Shown here: piece after piece, positions 8,937 to 17,810 of the stretch
Layout of the letters: the number at the start of each line of letters is the position of its first letter
Numbering within the stretch: the first letter of the stretch is position 1
From: Saprospiraceae bacterium
Lineage (GTDB): Bacteria > Bacteroidota > Bacteroidia > Chitinophagales > Saprospiraceae
Length of the DNA: 64,000 nucleotides
Direction: 5' to 3'
NCBI GenBank assembly: GCA_020628855.1
Contig: JAHDEL010000001.1
Coordinates: 89,044 to 153,043, forward strand
Program-made: the position numbers and the translations under genes
Notes under the pieces: model-generated
The model's database searches: none
What the model saw: only the letters and a program-made list of their open reading frames with translations
What the model was told of the DNA's origin: nothing

Positions 8937-10095
8937 CAACCTGGTTATTAATGGGTCTCCCATTCTTTGATGAGAACCAGTAACCAACAATTCCTCCAAT
9001 TACAAAAAAGAAAGCTAACCATTGTGACAAAGACCAGCCCAAATTGAGTAAATCATACTTTTCATTCACCCGAATGCCTTCAATAAAAAATCGCGCTACC
9101 CCTGTAAGCCCTAAATAAATAAAAAAGAGCATTCCTGCTTTTGGAAGGCGCTTGCGCAAATACCAAAGCAATCCAAAGGTTAATACTGCAATCAGAATTT
9201 CATAAATGGGTGTTGGATAGACGGTCTGAGACAGTTTATTACAATAGTACCCTACACAATCCTGAATTTCCACACCTCTTCCTAATACATTTCTAGGGTA
9301 ATCATAGGCCCAAGCCCAGTCTGGAAAAATGAACCAATCAGGCTTTGGGTTAATATTTACTATGCCCCAATCACCATCTCCACTAAATTGACATCCCATC
9401 CTTCCAATGCCATAGCCTAATGCTAATGCAGGAGCAGCTGCATCTGCTAAATGAACAGTTGGTAGATTGATTTTCTTAGTATAAAGTACAAGGACAAGAG
9501 TAGCAAGAATGAGCCCTCCATAGATGGTGAGGCCACTTCCAGAAAAGAGTTGACCCAAAGGATCAGCAGAAAAAGACTCCCAATTTTCTAAAATAGAAAA
9601 CAACCGAGACCCTACGATTCCTGAGACTGCTGCTATTATGATAATATCTCCTACTTTTTGATGAGGCCATTGTCGTATTTCTCCAGCTTCAGAAGCCGCT
9701 GTTCTTCCACGATAATACAGACCCATAATAACTAACAATGCTAGTAAACCCAATAGCATATTTCCTCCGGAAGAAAAGAGTATGCTTGCAGGGTCTCTTT
9801 TGAAGTTATCAAAATTAGAAATGATGAAAGGTATTTTGTAAATCAAAAATCCTCCTATCGCACCATTGATCAATCCATCCTTAATCCATTGGTTTGCTGA
9901 AGATGCTGTTTTCTTAATAATCATTGGCGTCAGCAGACCTTCACCTTCCATTCTTCGAAATTCTTTTGAGACTATCCAAGCACTTACTACAAATACAGTA
10001 GCTAAGAACATTCCAAATGTTTTGAAAATAGAAGTCCAATTATCAGGGGCAGTCCCAAATAAGTCATGAAAAAAATAGGATAAATCTGGATACAT
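8926..10095 (-). CDS. lgt: Prolipoprotein diacylglyceryl transferase-like protein (long form)
   Basis: A 389-residue polytopic membrane protein, about 100 residues longer than classical Lgt. Family role: transfer of diacylglycerol from phosphatidylglycerol to the lipobox cysteine of prolipoproteins. Seen: GYGIGRMGCQFSGDGDWG at residues about 228-244, in the place of the Lgt signature GRxGNFxNxE, then YPTPIYE and FIYLGLTGVARFFIEGIR as in Lgt C-termini. A region at residues 73-128 is repeated at 150-205. The classical Asn after GRxG is Cys here, and the His of the HGG motif is Tyr (IYGG). Enzyme activity is likely but not certain. Confidence 0.82.
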   Translation of the reverse strand: MYPDLSYFFHDLFGTAPDNWTSIFKTFGMFLATVFVVSAWIVSKEFRRMEGEGLLTPMIIKKTASSANQWIKDGLINGAIGGFLIYKIPFIISNFDNFKRDPASILFSSGGNMLLGLLALLVIMGLYYRGRTAASEAGEIRQWPHQKVGDIIIIAAVSGIVGSRLFSILENWESFSADPLGQLFSGSGLTIYGGLILATLVLVLYTKKINLPTVHLADAAAPALALGYGIGRMGCQFSGDGDWGIVNINPKPDWFIFPDWAWAYDYPRNVLGRGVEIQDCVGYYCNKLSQTVYPTPIYEILIAVLTFGLLWYLRKRLPKAGMLFFIYLGLTGVARFFIEGIRVNEKYDLLNLGWSLSQWLAFFFVIGGIVGYWFSSKNGRPINNQVVTS

Positions 10096-10143
10096 AATAA
10101 ATAGTATTTTAGCTTTTAGCTAACCTCAACAATATTACGAACT

Positions 10144-10740
10144 ATGAGTCCAAATGGTAAGATTCTTCTACGAAACTTGTTTTCCTTTCTGCTAAGTGTA
10201 GCATGTGTAACATTGTATGGCCAAGAAGGAGGTGGAATGCATATTTATGCGGGTCCATCACATATGTCTAATGCTTCAACTGCATACACACCAGAAGGAC
10301 AAGTGCATTCTGGTCATCATGTTGGTGGTGACTTCATCCTTTTAGGTGGTGGTATGTACTTTATGTTTGGTGCTCAATATCACAATACTGACCTAATCCC
10401 AACAGATGAACATTCTCTATTTGACATCAACACCAAGCTCATTTGGATTAAACCTCGAGGAGGACTTGGTTTCACTGTCCTCGAATTGACAGATTGGCTC
10501 GCGCTGAGAGCTAAAGCATTAGTAAGTGTGGATATTATGGTACATTCATTAGAAACAGCAGCAATTGCAACTAATCCTCCGCTGAATGACGGGACGGCTT
10601 CTTTAAACCTAGGTGTAGGGGCATCCATAGGTCCTGCAAGAGTTGATGTTGAGTATCATAAAGCTCTGTTCAATGCTTATAATGAACTCAAAGGAACAGG
10701 ATATAATTTTCTACTTGTAAATGTTGGGTTCTTTTTCTAA
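10144..10740 (+). CDS. Probable small outer-membrane beta-barrel protein
   Basis: A 198-residue exported protein. Seen: basic N-terminus and hydrophobic signal peptide (LFSFLLSVACVTLYGQ), alternating glycine/aromatic strands throughout, and a chain ending in FFF, a typical terminal strand of an outer-membrane barrel. The N-terminal third of the mature protein is rich in His and Met (MHIYAGPSHM, VHSGHHVGG), which might bind a metal, but this is inference. No family was recognised. It overlaps the convergent gene by 4 bases (CTAA). Confidence 0.7.
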   Translation: MSPNGKILLRNLFSFLLSVACVTLYGQEGGGMHIYAGPSHMSNASTAYTPEGQVHSGHHVGGDFILLGGGMYFMFGAQYHNTDLIPTDEHSLFDINTKLIWIKPRGGLGFTVLELTDWLALRAKALVSVDIMVHSLETAAIATNPPLNDGTASLNLGVGASIGPARVDVEYHKALFNAYNELKGTGYNFLLVNVGFFF

Positions 10741-11876
10741 CCAATTGCTTGTTTGAGATCTTCCCATAAGTCTTCCTTATTCTCAATTCCAACACTGAGT
10801 CTAATCAGCGAGTCAGTCAATCCGATCTTTTGCCTTTCGTCATAAGGTATGGAAGCATGAGTCATCGAAGCAGGATGTCCTATCAGACTTTCTACACCAC
10901 CTAGGGATTCTGCTAGTGCAAACAAGTGTGTTTTCTCCAAAATTTTATTCGCTTGCTCTTGCGTGTCCTCTTTGAGATCGAAAGAAATCATTGCACCAAA
11001 ATGCTTCATTTGCGATTTTGCTATCGTATGACCTGGATGGTCTTCAAAACCTGGAAAGTACACATTTGCGATTTTATCAAATCCTCGAAGCTTTTCAGCA
11101 AGATAACTTGCGTTTTCGCATGCTCTATCCACTCTCACATGTAAAGTCTTGATTCCTCTAATAGTCAAAAAACAATCTTGAGGCCCTGGAACAGCTCCAC
11201 TTGCATTCTGAATGAAGTAGAATTGGTCTGCAAGCGACTTGTCTTTAACTATTACTGCTCCAAGAACCACATCAGAGTGACCATTAATGTATTTCGTAGC
11301 AGAATGTAACACAATGTCAGCTCCTAAGTCCAAAGGTTGTTGTAAGTAAGGCGAAGCAAATGTATTATCCACACATACCAACATGTTATCTGTTTTATAT
11401 TTTTCAACAATAGATTTAATGTCAATTATTGATAACATTGGATTTGTTGGTGTCTCAATCCATAATAGTTTAGTCTTAGCATGAATTACCTCAGAAATAG
11501 CTTGGTGATCTCTAAAATCTACAAAATGAAACTTGATTCCATATTTCTCAAAAAGCTTTACCATTAAGCGATAAGATCCGCCGTAAAGATCATTAGTCGA
11601 GACTACTTCATCACCAGGGTTCAGCAATTTCATTATTGCATCAAGAGCAGCTAGACCACTCCCAAACGCAATGCCGTGAGTCCCATTTTCTAATGCAGCT
11701 AAATTTTCTTGCAATACGTTTCTTGTTGGATTCTGAGTCCGAGCATATTCAAATCCTTGATGGTCGCCTGGGCTCTTTTGCACATAGGTAGAAGTCTGAA
11801 AAATTGGAGTCATGATCGCACCAGTACTTGGATCTGGAGTTACTCCAGCATGTATTGCCTTAGTTTCAAATTTCAT
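10737..11876 (-). CDS. metB: Cystathionine gamma-synthase/lyase family PLP enzyme
   Basis: About 379 residues, standard length for the Cys/Met metabolism PLP-dependent family. Seen: TKAIHAGVTPDPSTGA at the start, YARTQNPTR, the PLP-lysine region HSATKYINGHSDVV, and C-terminal SLGGVESLIGHPASMTH, all diagnostic. Family knowledge: members make cystathionine from activated homoserine (MetB) or split it (MetC/CTH); the sequence alone does not separate these. The ATG at 11876 is chosen because conserved sequence begins there; the longer frame from 11939 would run through the hup terminator. The gene is just downstream of hup. Confidence 0.9.
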   Translation of the reverse strand: MKFETKAIHAGVTPDPSTGAIMTPIFQTSTYVQKSPGDHQGFEYARTQNPTRNVLQENLAALENGTHGIAFGSGLAALDAIMKLLNPGDEVVSTNDLYGGSYRLMVKLFEKYGIKFHFVDFRDHQAISEVIHAKTKLLWIETPTNPMLSIIDIKSIVEKYKTDNMLVCVDNTFASPYLQQPLDLGADIVLHSATKYINGHSDVVLGAVIVKDKSLADQFYFIQNASGAVPGPQDCFLTIRGIKTLHVRVDRACENASYLAEKLRGFDKIANVYFPGFEDHPGHTIAKSQMKHFGAMISFDLKEDTQEQANKILEKTHLFALAESLGGVESLIGHPASMTHASIPYDERQKIGLTDSLIRLSVGIENKEDLWEDLKQAIG

Positions 11877-11902
11877 GAAGGTTAGATTTAGCTTAAATAA
11901 AA

Positions 11903-11936
11903 AAAGAGGCTTGCGACAAAAGTAGCAAACCTCTTT
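11903..11936 (-). terminator. Rho-independent terminator of the HU gene
   Basis: Minus-strand hairpin with a 12-bp stem (AAAGAGGTTTGC paired with GCAAGCCTCTTT, one G-U pair), a 10-base loop and a following T-run (complement of 11897-11905). It begins 24 bases after the hup stop codon. Confidence 0.88.
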
Positions 11937-11960
11937 CAAATTTTCGGTTAAGGGACTTCC

Positions 11961-12233
11961 TTAGTTTACAGCCTCAGACAAAGCTTTACCAGCTTTGAAT
12001 TTAACCATAGTTTTAGCAGGAATTTTTATAGTAGCTCCAGTTGCTGGGTTTCTACCATCTCTTGCTGCTCTTCTATTAGTTGAAAATGTTCCAAATCCAA
12101 TAAAAGCAGCTTTTCCGCCTTTCTTAAGTGTTCCTTCAATAGCACCAAAAACTGCTGCTACTGCATCGCCAGCCTGAGCTTTAGATATACCAGCTTTGTC
12201 AGCTACTACATCGATTAAATCACCTTTGTTCAT
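11961..12233 (-). CDS. hup: HU-family histone-like DNA-binding protein
   Basis: A 90-residue nucleoid protein. Seen: MNKGDLIDVVADKAGISKAQA at the start, GFGTFSTNRRAARDGRNPATG with the DNA-binding arm and intercalating proline (NPATG), and a C-terminal helix ending in KALSEAVN. It acts as a dimer that bends DNA. It has a strong promoter match (12283-12313) and its own hairpin terminator (11903-11936), consistent with a highly expressed monocistronic gene. Confidence 0.97.
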   Translation of the reverse strand: MNKGDLIDVVADKAGISKAQAGDAVAAVFGAIEGTLKKGGKAAFIGFGTFSTNRRAARDGRNPATGATIKIPAKTMVKFKAGKALSEAVN

Positions 12234-12282
12234 TAGTAATAAAAATTTTAGTTAATAAATTTCGTTATTTAAGAACGTCGCA

Positions 12283-12313
12283 CAAAATTAGTTGAAGTAC
12301 ATACATATGCAAA
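12283..12313 (-). promoter_or_regulatory. Bacteroidota promoter of hup
   Basis: Minus strand: -33 element TTTG (complement of 12310-12313), 19-base spacer, -7 element TAATTTTG (complement of 12283-12290). This is an exact match to the consensus TTTG/TAnnTTTG with preferred spacing. It leaves a leader of about 45 bases. A second, sigma-70-like pair TTGACA-17-TATAAA lies just upstream on the same strand. Confidence 0.75.
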
Positions 12314-12392
12314 GGTTTTATATAAATAATTTACTCATATGTCAATAAAATTGGGCTTTTTCAGCTGTTTTGGGCAAAAACACCTCTAGATT

Positions 12393-12623
12393 ATGAAAAG
12401 ATTACAGAAACTGACAACATTCCGCCTCCCTAGATTGACTTATCTTTTAGTGCTGGGTTTGGCTTTTTCGACCTTGACTTCTTCTTGTAGAACTAAAAAA
12501 GAAGGCTGTGCTTATAATGAAAAACTGAGAAAACAGAATGTAGATAAGAATGGTAATCTCTCGACGAAGTCTGGTGATAGTAATCTGTTTTCTAAAAAAA
12601 TGCGGAAGCGATCTGGTAGGTAG
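12393..12623 (+). CDS. Small putative lipoprotein
   Basis: A 76-residue protein. Seen: basic N-terminus, hydrophobic stretch YLLVLGLAFSTLTSSC with a lipobox-like cysteine at residue 32, then a short hydrophilic, Lys/Asn-rich tail (KKMRKRSGR). It is too small for a catalytic domain. It is divergent from hup and ends one base before the convergent permease gene. Small lipoproteins of this type are common in Bacteroidota; function unknown. Confidence 0.6.
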   Translation: MKRLQKLTTFRLPRLTYLLVLGLAFSTLTSSCRTKKEGCAYNEKLRKQNVDKNGNLSTKSGDSNLFSKKMRKRSGR

Positions 12624-12624
12624 C

Positions 12625-13626
12625 TTAGCTTTTTGATAATTTACTTCCAATCCGATTGGTATGATAAAGAAGTAAGAATAATACCATTCCAGGAAAGACA
12701 GCCATCCACCAACTTGAAAGATGATTTCTAGAGTCGCTGATCATCGTTCCCAACGTAACTTCTTCGACTGGTAGACCAAGTCCTAAGTATGACAAGGTTG
12801 ATTCCAAGAGTATTACACCAACCAGTCCAAAACATATTCTTGCTAATATTATAGTTTGAGCATTAGGCAGTATATGATGTAAAAGGATTCTACTTACTCT
12901 TGCTCCAGAGGCTTTGGCAGATAAAACAAAATCTTGTTGAGAAAGTGTCATAAATTCTCCTCTAAATAATCTTGCAAATGGGACCCAAATTAAAGCTGCA
13001 ATAACAACTCCTAATTGCACCAGGGATAATTGCTCAAAAGACCCGCTTATCACAATTAAGATGAGTAATGCAGGCAGTATCTTAATGAGTTCAAATAGTT
13101 TGACAACGGCATCGTCCATACAGAGGTAGCCAAGTTGCCTGGTCTGCATAGCAACAAGTAAACTAAACCAAAACAAAATGCTTAGCGTAAATAAGATAAG
13201 AATGGACTGTACTCCTAAAGCATGAAGTAGCACTGCTATGAGATAAGCAATCATACAGACTGCTAGAAACAGCTTCCATAACCTTACTTGCCTTCTTTCT
13301 ATCAGATGAACAATAGATAATCCAGCGAAAATAAATCCGATTAGACATGCCAAGAGAATAACACCGATAGCAAAAAAGAAGGAAATCTTTATACCATGAA
13401 TTATAGAGGCTAAGACATCACGTCCCATGCTATCAGTACCCAAGATATGAATGCTTCTTTTGGGCTCAAGAGTATTCGATGAGAGTGGTTGTTGATTGGC
13501 ATCTGCTATAGTGATCTCAGAATAGTGGTATCCTACCAAACCATCTTTGTGACACACCAGCGGCTCAAGGAGACTCAATGAGATTAAACTCAAAAGAATA
13601 ATAATATGACTTAAGTATTCTTTCAA
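12625..13626 (-). CDS. Peptide ABC transporter permease, DppC/OppC type
   Basis: A 333-residue inner-membrane permease, third gene of a three-gene importer operon. Seen: N-terminal helix, the OppC-type GTDSMGRDVLASIIHGIKIS segment, five to six further helices and a BPD_transp_1 EAA-like region (SAKASGARVSRILLHHILPN). Extra helices at about residues 110-165 form a longer insertion than usual. The start is TTG, three bases after the upstream stop. No ATPase gene of the Dpp/Opp type is adjacent. Confidence 0.87.
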   Translation of the reverse strand: MKEYLSHIIILLSLISLSLLEPLVCHKDGLVGYHYSEITIADANQQPLSSNTLEPKRSIHILGTDSMGRDVLASIIHGIKISFFFAIGVILLACLIGFIFAGLSIVHLIERRQVRLWKLFLAVCMIAYLIAVLLHALGVQSILILFTLSILFWFSLLVAMQTRQLGYLCMDDAVVKLFELIKILPALLILIVISGSFEQLSLVQLGVVIAALIWVPFARLFRGEFMTLSQQDFVLSAKASGARVSRILLHHILPNAQTIILARICFGLVGVILLESTLSYLGLGLPVEEVTLGTMISDSRNHLSSWWMAVFPGMVLFLLLYHTNRIGSKLSKS

Positions 13627-13629
13627 AAT

Positions 13630-14676
13630 TTAGATCGTTGTGAGTCTTGGGTCTAACTTGACATAAAGTAGGTCTCCTAGCAGATAAGCCAAACTAGTTG
13701 CCATAGTAAATAGAATTAAAATTGGTATAACCACATTCCAATCGCCGACCAAGACTGCATCGTAAAACAACCTCCCAATTCCTGGTATATTAAATATCTC
13801 TTCAACAATAATACTTCCGGCAAAAACACCTGGAAGTATACTTGTGACAAGCGTTACTAGACTAATTGCTACGTTCCTAAGTATATGCCTACTTCCAATG
13901 TGGAGCTCTGAAATTCCTCTTGATCTTAATCCAGTTACAAAAAATTTACCTTGAGTCTGTAGATATAAATTCTTTGTCTGTATGCTCAGATAGGCCATCG
14001 AATGTAACGCAAGGATTATACATGGTAGTAGGTATTTCGTATAAGATGGACCAGAACCGTCTATATAGACATCCACTGTTGGAAACCAATGCAGAAACTT
14101 ACTGTAGTATGGCGTTGTAAAAAACAATAATGCTAAAGTAGCAATCCAAAACAATGGAGTAATTCTGAGAGTCATGAGTACTTTCTCAATAGTATTTCGA
14201 ATTCCTGAGTTGCCTCTCGCTAAGTAAATTCCTCCAGATATACCTAATATCAGTAATAATAAAAACGCAGGAATTGTATAACGTAGGCTCTGAGTAAAAG
14301 CTAATAATACTTTCTGAAGGGAAGGGCTTCCGTCAACTCTAGAGTTTCCAAAGTCCAGTTTGAGCACAGAAGATAACCAGCTATGGAATTGATTCTTCGT
14401 GCCATGCCATTCGAGTTGAGGAAAGAAGGTGTTTCGAAAATCTAGAGTACAGTAAAATTCAGGGTTATTCAATCCTAATCTTTCACGCTCTTTGTCAAGG
14501 ATTGAGTTAGTTATTCCTCCTCCATTTACACCATGAATATCAACCCCTTGACTTTCTAGACTCAAAATAGCCGCATCGTATGGCAAGTATCTTGATAATA
14601 CGAAGAGTCCAAAAATGACAAAAAACATCAATGGAATAATCTGTAATACACGTCGAATGACAAAACTCCATTGCAT
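13630..14676 (-). CDS. Peptide ABC transporter permease, DppB/OppB type
   Basis: About 348 residues. Seen: N-terminal VIRRVLQIIPLMFFVIFGLFVLSR typical of OppB/DppB, a periplasmic region of about 100 residues, then helices with the EAA-like loop (GLRSRGISELHIGSRHILRN) and SIIVEEIFNIPGIGRLFYDA. A TTG at 14688 would overlap the binding-protein gene; I prefer the ATG at 14676, two bases after its stop, because the conserved part begins there. It pairs with the DppC-type permease downstream. Confidence 0.9.
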   Translation of the reverse strand: MQWSFVIRRVLQIIPLMFFVIFGLFVLSRYLPYDAAILSLESQGVDIHGVNGGGITNSILDKERERLGLNNPEFYCTLDFRNTFFPQLEWHGTKNQFHSWLSSVLKLDFGNSRVDGSPSLQKVLLAFTQSLRYTIPAFLLLLILGISGGIYLARGNSGIRNTIEKVLMTLRITPLFWIATLALLFFTTPYYSKFLHWFPTVDVYIDGSGPSYTKYLLPCIILALHSMAYLSIQTKNLYLQTQGKFFVTGLRSRGISELHIGSRHILRNVAISLVTLVTSILPGVFAGSIIVEEIFNIPGIGRLFYDAVLVGDWNVVIPILILFTMATSLAYLLGDLLYVKLDPRLTTI

Positions 14677-14678
14677 GT

Positions 14679-16418
14679 CTATTGACAACTAAAGGTATTA
14701 GCAAAATATCCAGGTCGTTTTGAGGTAATTATACCATCACAAGACTTCCTGATTACGTAGGCATCCTGGGGACAAAATAGCGGGATTACAGGACACTCAC
14801 TATAGAATACTTCTTGGAATTCTCTGTAGTACTTCCTTCTTTCTTCAGCATCATAAGTATTCCTTACTAACTGTATCAAAGAATCAGCTTTTTCATTGAT
14901 AAAACCCACTCTATTCCTTCCATCTAATCCAGCACTTTCAGAGTGCCACCTTGGGAAAGGGTCTTCATCAGCAGCATCAAAAGAAGCACTCAGAGCTGCA
15001 ATTTCAAAATCGTGTTTAAAAACATTTTCACGCAAGTAACTCCTTGTATCTTTCTGAATAATATTGATATCCATTCCTGCTTCCTTCGCTCCTTCTTTCA
15101 ACAAGAAAGCAATAGTCTTACTTAACTGACTTCCTGAAATATGCATGTCAAAGACGAGTTCTGTTGTCGACCCTTCAACGACTTTGTCTACTGTGCCATC
15201 GCTGTTAGTGTCTGACCAACCTGCTGAAAGCAAGAGTTGTTTAGATTTTTCAATATCCTTCAGTCGTGGAGGAAGAGCTTGGGGAAAACCTGGCTTTTTT
15301 GGAGGAAGAAGAACAGGGATAGGTCTTCCTAGACCTTGTTGTTCTACTTTGATGATTGCTTCGACATCAAGACAATGTGCCAATGCTTGACGAACTGACT
15401 TTTCTTTCAGCTTAGGATCTCTGTTATTTAGCCCTAAATATGCAATTCGCATTGTTTCAGGTGTGGAAAAACTATACAGTTCGTTTTGCTGCTTCAACTC
15501 GGTGAACGATGTCTTCGACAAAGATTTCGTCATATCTATTCCACCACTTTGCAGCAAGGTGGCTAGAGCAATCTCATCTTTGATGATCTTGAAGAGCAAT
15601 GTGTCTGCACCGCTTAGTAAATAGGGGTTGTCGGTAGCTTTGGCCCAATAATTATCTACCTTGGTCAGCAGCACATATTGATCTGTGACCCATTCTTTGA
15701 GTTGATAAGGACCTGCATGGAATACATCTTCACGATATCGCTTTGGGTCGTTAAATGCAGTTGCAAAATTTGCAAGAACTGCATTAGCTTCTATTTCTTC
15801 TTCTAACGCTTCAGCATCAAGAAATAAAGAAAGTGGAAATGATTCTAATATTTTTTCAGGATCATAAATATGCTTTGGTAAAGGATAGAATGTGTAGACT
15901 GTTTCTAAGGCCAGCATTGAGGTTCTGTCGCAATACACAGAAAACCGTTTAGGGTCATTTACATCTTTGCGTATGTCATAGATAATATCAAGATAAGGTC
16001 TCCAGGCAGAAGCCAAAGTTTGCGGATGCTTCACAGCTTTAATAGCAAAAATGTAGTCATCAGCAGTTATTGGGACTCCGTCTGCCCATTGAGCTGCCTC
16101 TCTGAGAATAACATCTAATCTCAATGTGTCATTGGATAGTATTTGTGGTTCGCTTATTGACTTTGTAAGTATTGGAGTGAGCTCGAAAGTTTCCGGATGA
16201 AAATCTGCCAATGGTAAGAAAATGGCATTGTATATTTCACGTGCTTTGACCTTAGGATTGAAAACAGGGTTTATCTTTTCTGGGTCAGCATTAATGCCAA
16301 TTGTAAATGTAGTATTTGATCTCTTGCTAGCACCATCTTCTCCGCAAGCTGAACAAAAAAGAATAACTAGAGAAAGCTGAATAATGAATAGATGCTTTCC
16401 AAACTTTGTAAGATTCAC
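14679..16418 (-). CDS. Peptide ABC transporter substrate-binding protein (SBP family 5)
   Basis: A 579-residue periplasmic lipoprotein that captures peptides or other oligomeric ligands for the two downstream permeases. Seen: GTG start, hydrophobic signal with a lipobox-like cysteine at residue 25, RDAAQWADG-like segment (REAAQWADGVPITADDYIFAI), AYLGLNNRD, and the closing EFQEVFYSECPVIPLF stretch typical of family 5 proteins. First gene of its operon, with a TACCTTTG -7 box overlapping the region before the divergent epimerase gene. Ligand cannot be read from sequence. Confidence 0.92.
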   Translation of the reverse strand: MNLTKFGKHLFIIQLSLVILFCSACGEDGASKRSNTTFTIGINADPEKINPVFNPKVKAREIYNAIFLPLADFHPETFELTPILTKSISEPQILSNDTLRLDVILREAAQWADGVPITADDYIFAIKAVKHPQTLASAWRPYLDIIYDIRKDVNDPKRFSVYCDRTSMLALETVYTFYPLPKHIYDPEKILESFPLSLFLDAEALEEEIEANAVLANFATAFNDPKRYREDVFHAGPYQLKEWVTDQYVLLTKVDNYWAKATDNPYLLSGADTLLFKIIKDEIALATLLQSGGIDMTKSLSKTSFTELKQQNELYSFSTPETMRIAYLGLNNRDPKLKEKSVRQALAHCLDVEAIIKVEQQGLGRPIPVLLPPKKPGFPQALPPRLKDIEKSKQLLLSAGWSDTNSDGTVDKVVEGSTTELVFDMHISGSQLSKTIAFLLKEGAKEAGMDINIIQKDTRSYLRENVFKHDFEIAALSASFDAADEDPFPRWHSESAGLDGRNRVGFINEKADSLIQLVRNTYDAEERRKYYREFQEVFYSECPVIPLFCPQDAYVIRKSCDGIITSKRPGYFANTFSCQ

Positions 16419-16473
16419 AGGAATGTATTTTGTTTAAAATTAAAACAATTCTCTTGACTCTGTGCTTTATAAG

Positions 16474-16505
16474 CAAAGGTAGTCTATGTCACAAGTCAAA
16501 GCCAA
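16474..16505 (-). promoter_or_regulatory. Putative promoter of the peptide-importer operon
   Basis: Minus strand TACCTTTG (complement of 16474-16481) fits TAnnTTTG, with a TTG 21 bases upstream. The site lies 56 bases before the GTG start and overlaps the beginning of the divergent epimerase gene. Confidence 0.45.
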
Positions 16506-17409
16506 TATTATAATTGCTGGAGGTTCTGGATTAGTAGGTAGCAGTTTCGTGAAATTATTTTCGCAAAAGTATTCGATCTATATACTTACTCGAAGTCAAA
16601 AGAAAGATTCTGAATTCTGCAGATATATTAGCTGGGATGTAGAAAAAGAATGGATAGAAGAAGAGAAAATTCCAGATACTTATGCCATTATTAATCTTTG
16701 TGGATCCGGTATTGCTGACAAAAGATGGACCCAACAAAGGAAGAGTGACTTACTGAGTAGCAGAATAGATCCTACAACATTTCTCTACAAAATCTTCAAA
16801 GACCGAATGCCGGAAGTCTACATAGGAGCAAGTGCAATTGGATATTATGGTGATAGAGGTGATGAAATACTGACTGCAGACTCAGCTCCAAGTAATGATG
16901 GATTCTTAAGTGAGTGTTGTATTGCTTGGGAGGAAGCAAGCGCTCTATTTGAAGATGCTGTCAATCACCATTATATTCTTCGCATAGGGATAGTACTCAG
17001 CAATCAAGGAGGAGCATTACCAAAAATGGTTCTTCCTGTCAAGCTAGGAGGAGCTGGCTATTTTGGATCTGGAACATCTTATTATTCATGGATTCACATC
17101 GATGACTTAAGTCATTCACTTGATTTTCTTCTCAATACTAAACCTCAATCGAGAGCATATAATGGTGTAGCTCCTAGTCCTGTGAGATTGAAAAATTTTA
17201 TGAAAGCGCTAAAGTCGACTTTCGCTTCTTATGCTTTACTCTTACCAGTTCCTACTCTATTACTTAAAGTTACAATGGGAGAAATGTCCACAATGTTAAC
17301 CAATAGTGACAGGATCTATCCTAAACATTTGGAACAAGCAGGGTTTCGATTTACTTACAATACGTTAGAACAAGCTTTATTGCACTTGAAAGAGAACCCT
17401 ACAGTGTAA
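16486..17409 (+). CDS. TIGR01777-family NAD(P)-dependent epimerase-like protein
   Basis: A 307-residue cytoplasmic extended short-chain dehydrogenase (SDR39U1/YfcH group). Seen: N-terminal Rossmann motif AGGSGLVGSSF, INLCGSGIADKRWT (family-diagnostic), SAIGYYGDRGDE with the Tyr of the active-site region, and a C-terminal DUF1731-like portion with GEMSTMLTNSDRIYPK. Substrate is unknown for the family. Overlaps the convergent downstream gene by 11 bases. Confidence 0.9.
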   Translation: MSQVKANIIIAGGSGLVGSSFVKLFSQKYSIYILTRSQKKDSEFCRYISWDVEKEWIEEEKIPDTYAIINLCGSGIADKRWTQQRKSDLLSSRIDPTTFLYKIFKDRMPEVYIGASAIGYYGDRGDEILTADSAPSNDGFLSECCIAWEEASALFEDAVNHHYILRIGIVLSNQGGALPKMVLPVKLGGAGYFGSGTSYYSWIHIDDLSHSLDFLLNTKPQSRAYNGVAPSPVRLKNFMKALKSTFASYALLLPVPTLLLKVTMGEMSTMLTNSDRIYPKHLEQAGFRFTYNTLEQALLHLKENPTV

Positions 17410-17713
17410 TGACAAAATCTGCAGCCAACTTCAAGTAGGCTTTCCAATTGAGTTTAAGGTCATAAGGAAACATTACCCATGCTTTCATTGGTCGTCCTTT
17501 ACCAGATGGATCAAATGGCATAGCATCTGGTAGTTGTAGGGCTAGAGAGACATCTTGACTATCAAGTTTTGCTACCATGCACCCGTCATAAAAGCAAGTG
17601 AAAGCCTTTTTGTTAGGTAATTTGTAACATGGAGCACCAAACATGATACTTTGCTGTGCTTGGTCTATCTCTTGACAAAGCTGATGATAATATTCTAAAG
17701 CCTCTTTCCCCAT
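17399..17713 (-). CDS. TfoX/Sxy N-terminal-domain-like small protein
   Basis: A 104-residue soluble protein. Seen: SIMFGAPCYKLPNKKAFTC, which resembles the MFG-g-y...FA core of TfoX N-terminal/YjbR-like domains, and a final KGRPMKAWVMFP segment. Only the single domain is present. In gamma-proteobacteria TfoX regulates competence, but single-domain homologues elsewhere have no known job, so no regulatory role is claimed. DUF1801-like or YjbR proteins are alternatives. Confidence 0.6.
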   Translation of the reverse strand: MGKEALEYYHQLCQEIDQAQQSIMFGAPCYKLPNKKAFTCFYDGCMVAKLDSQDVSLALQLPDAMPFDPSGKGRPMKAWVMFPYDLKLNWKAYLKLAADFVITL

Positions 17714-17783
17714 GTTTTTACATATTGTAAATTAAAATTACTCCATTTGATATTTGAACGATAATATTAAATACTATCTCGTT

Positions 17784-17791
17784 TAAGTTTG
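17784..17791 (+). promoter_or_regulatory. Putative -7 element (TAAGTTTG)
   Basis: Exact TAnnTTTG match 19 bases before the ATG at 17811. The nearest upstream TTTG is 27 bases away, too far, so the match is incomplete. Confidence 0.3.
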
Positions 17792-17810
17792 AAATATCAA
17801 TGAGAATATT

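Noticed and set aside
10109-10123. Inverted repeat TTAGC-TTTTA-GCTAA between the lgt-like and barrel genes
   Set aside because: The arms are only five bases in AT-rich DNA; it could arise by chance.
11917-11924. TACTTTTG on the minus strand before metB, a perfect -7 match
   Set aside because: It is the loop of the hup terminator hairpin and has no -33 TTTG at the right distance, so I do not call it a promoter.
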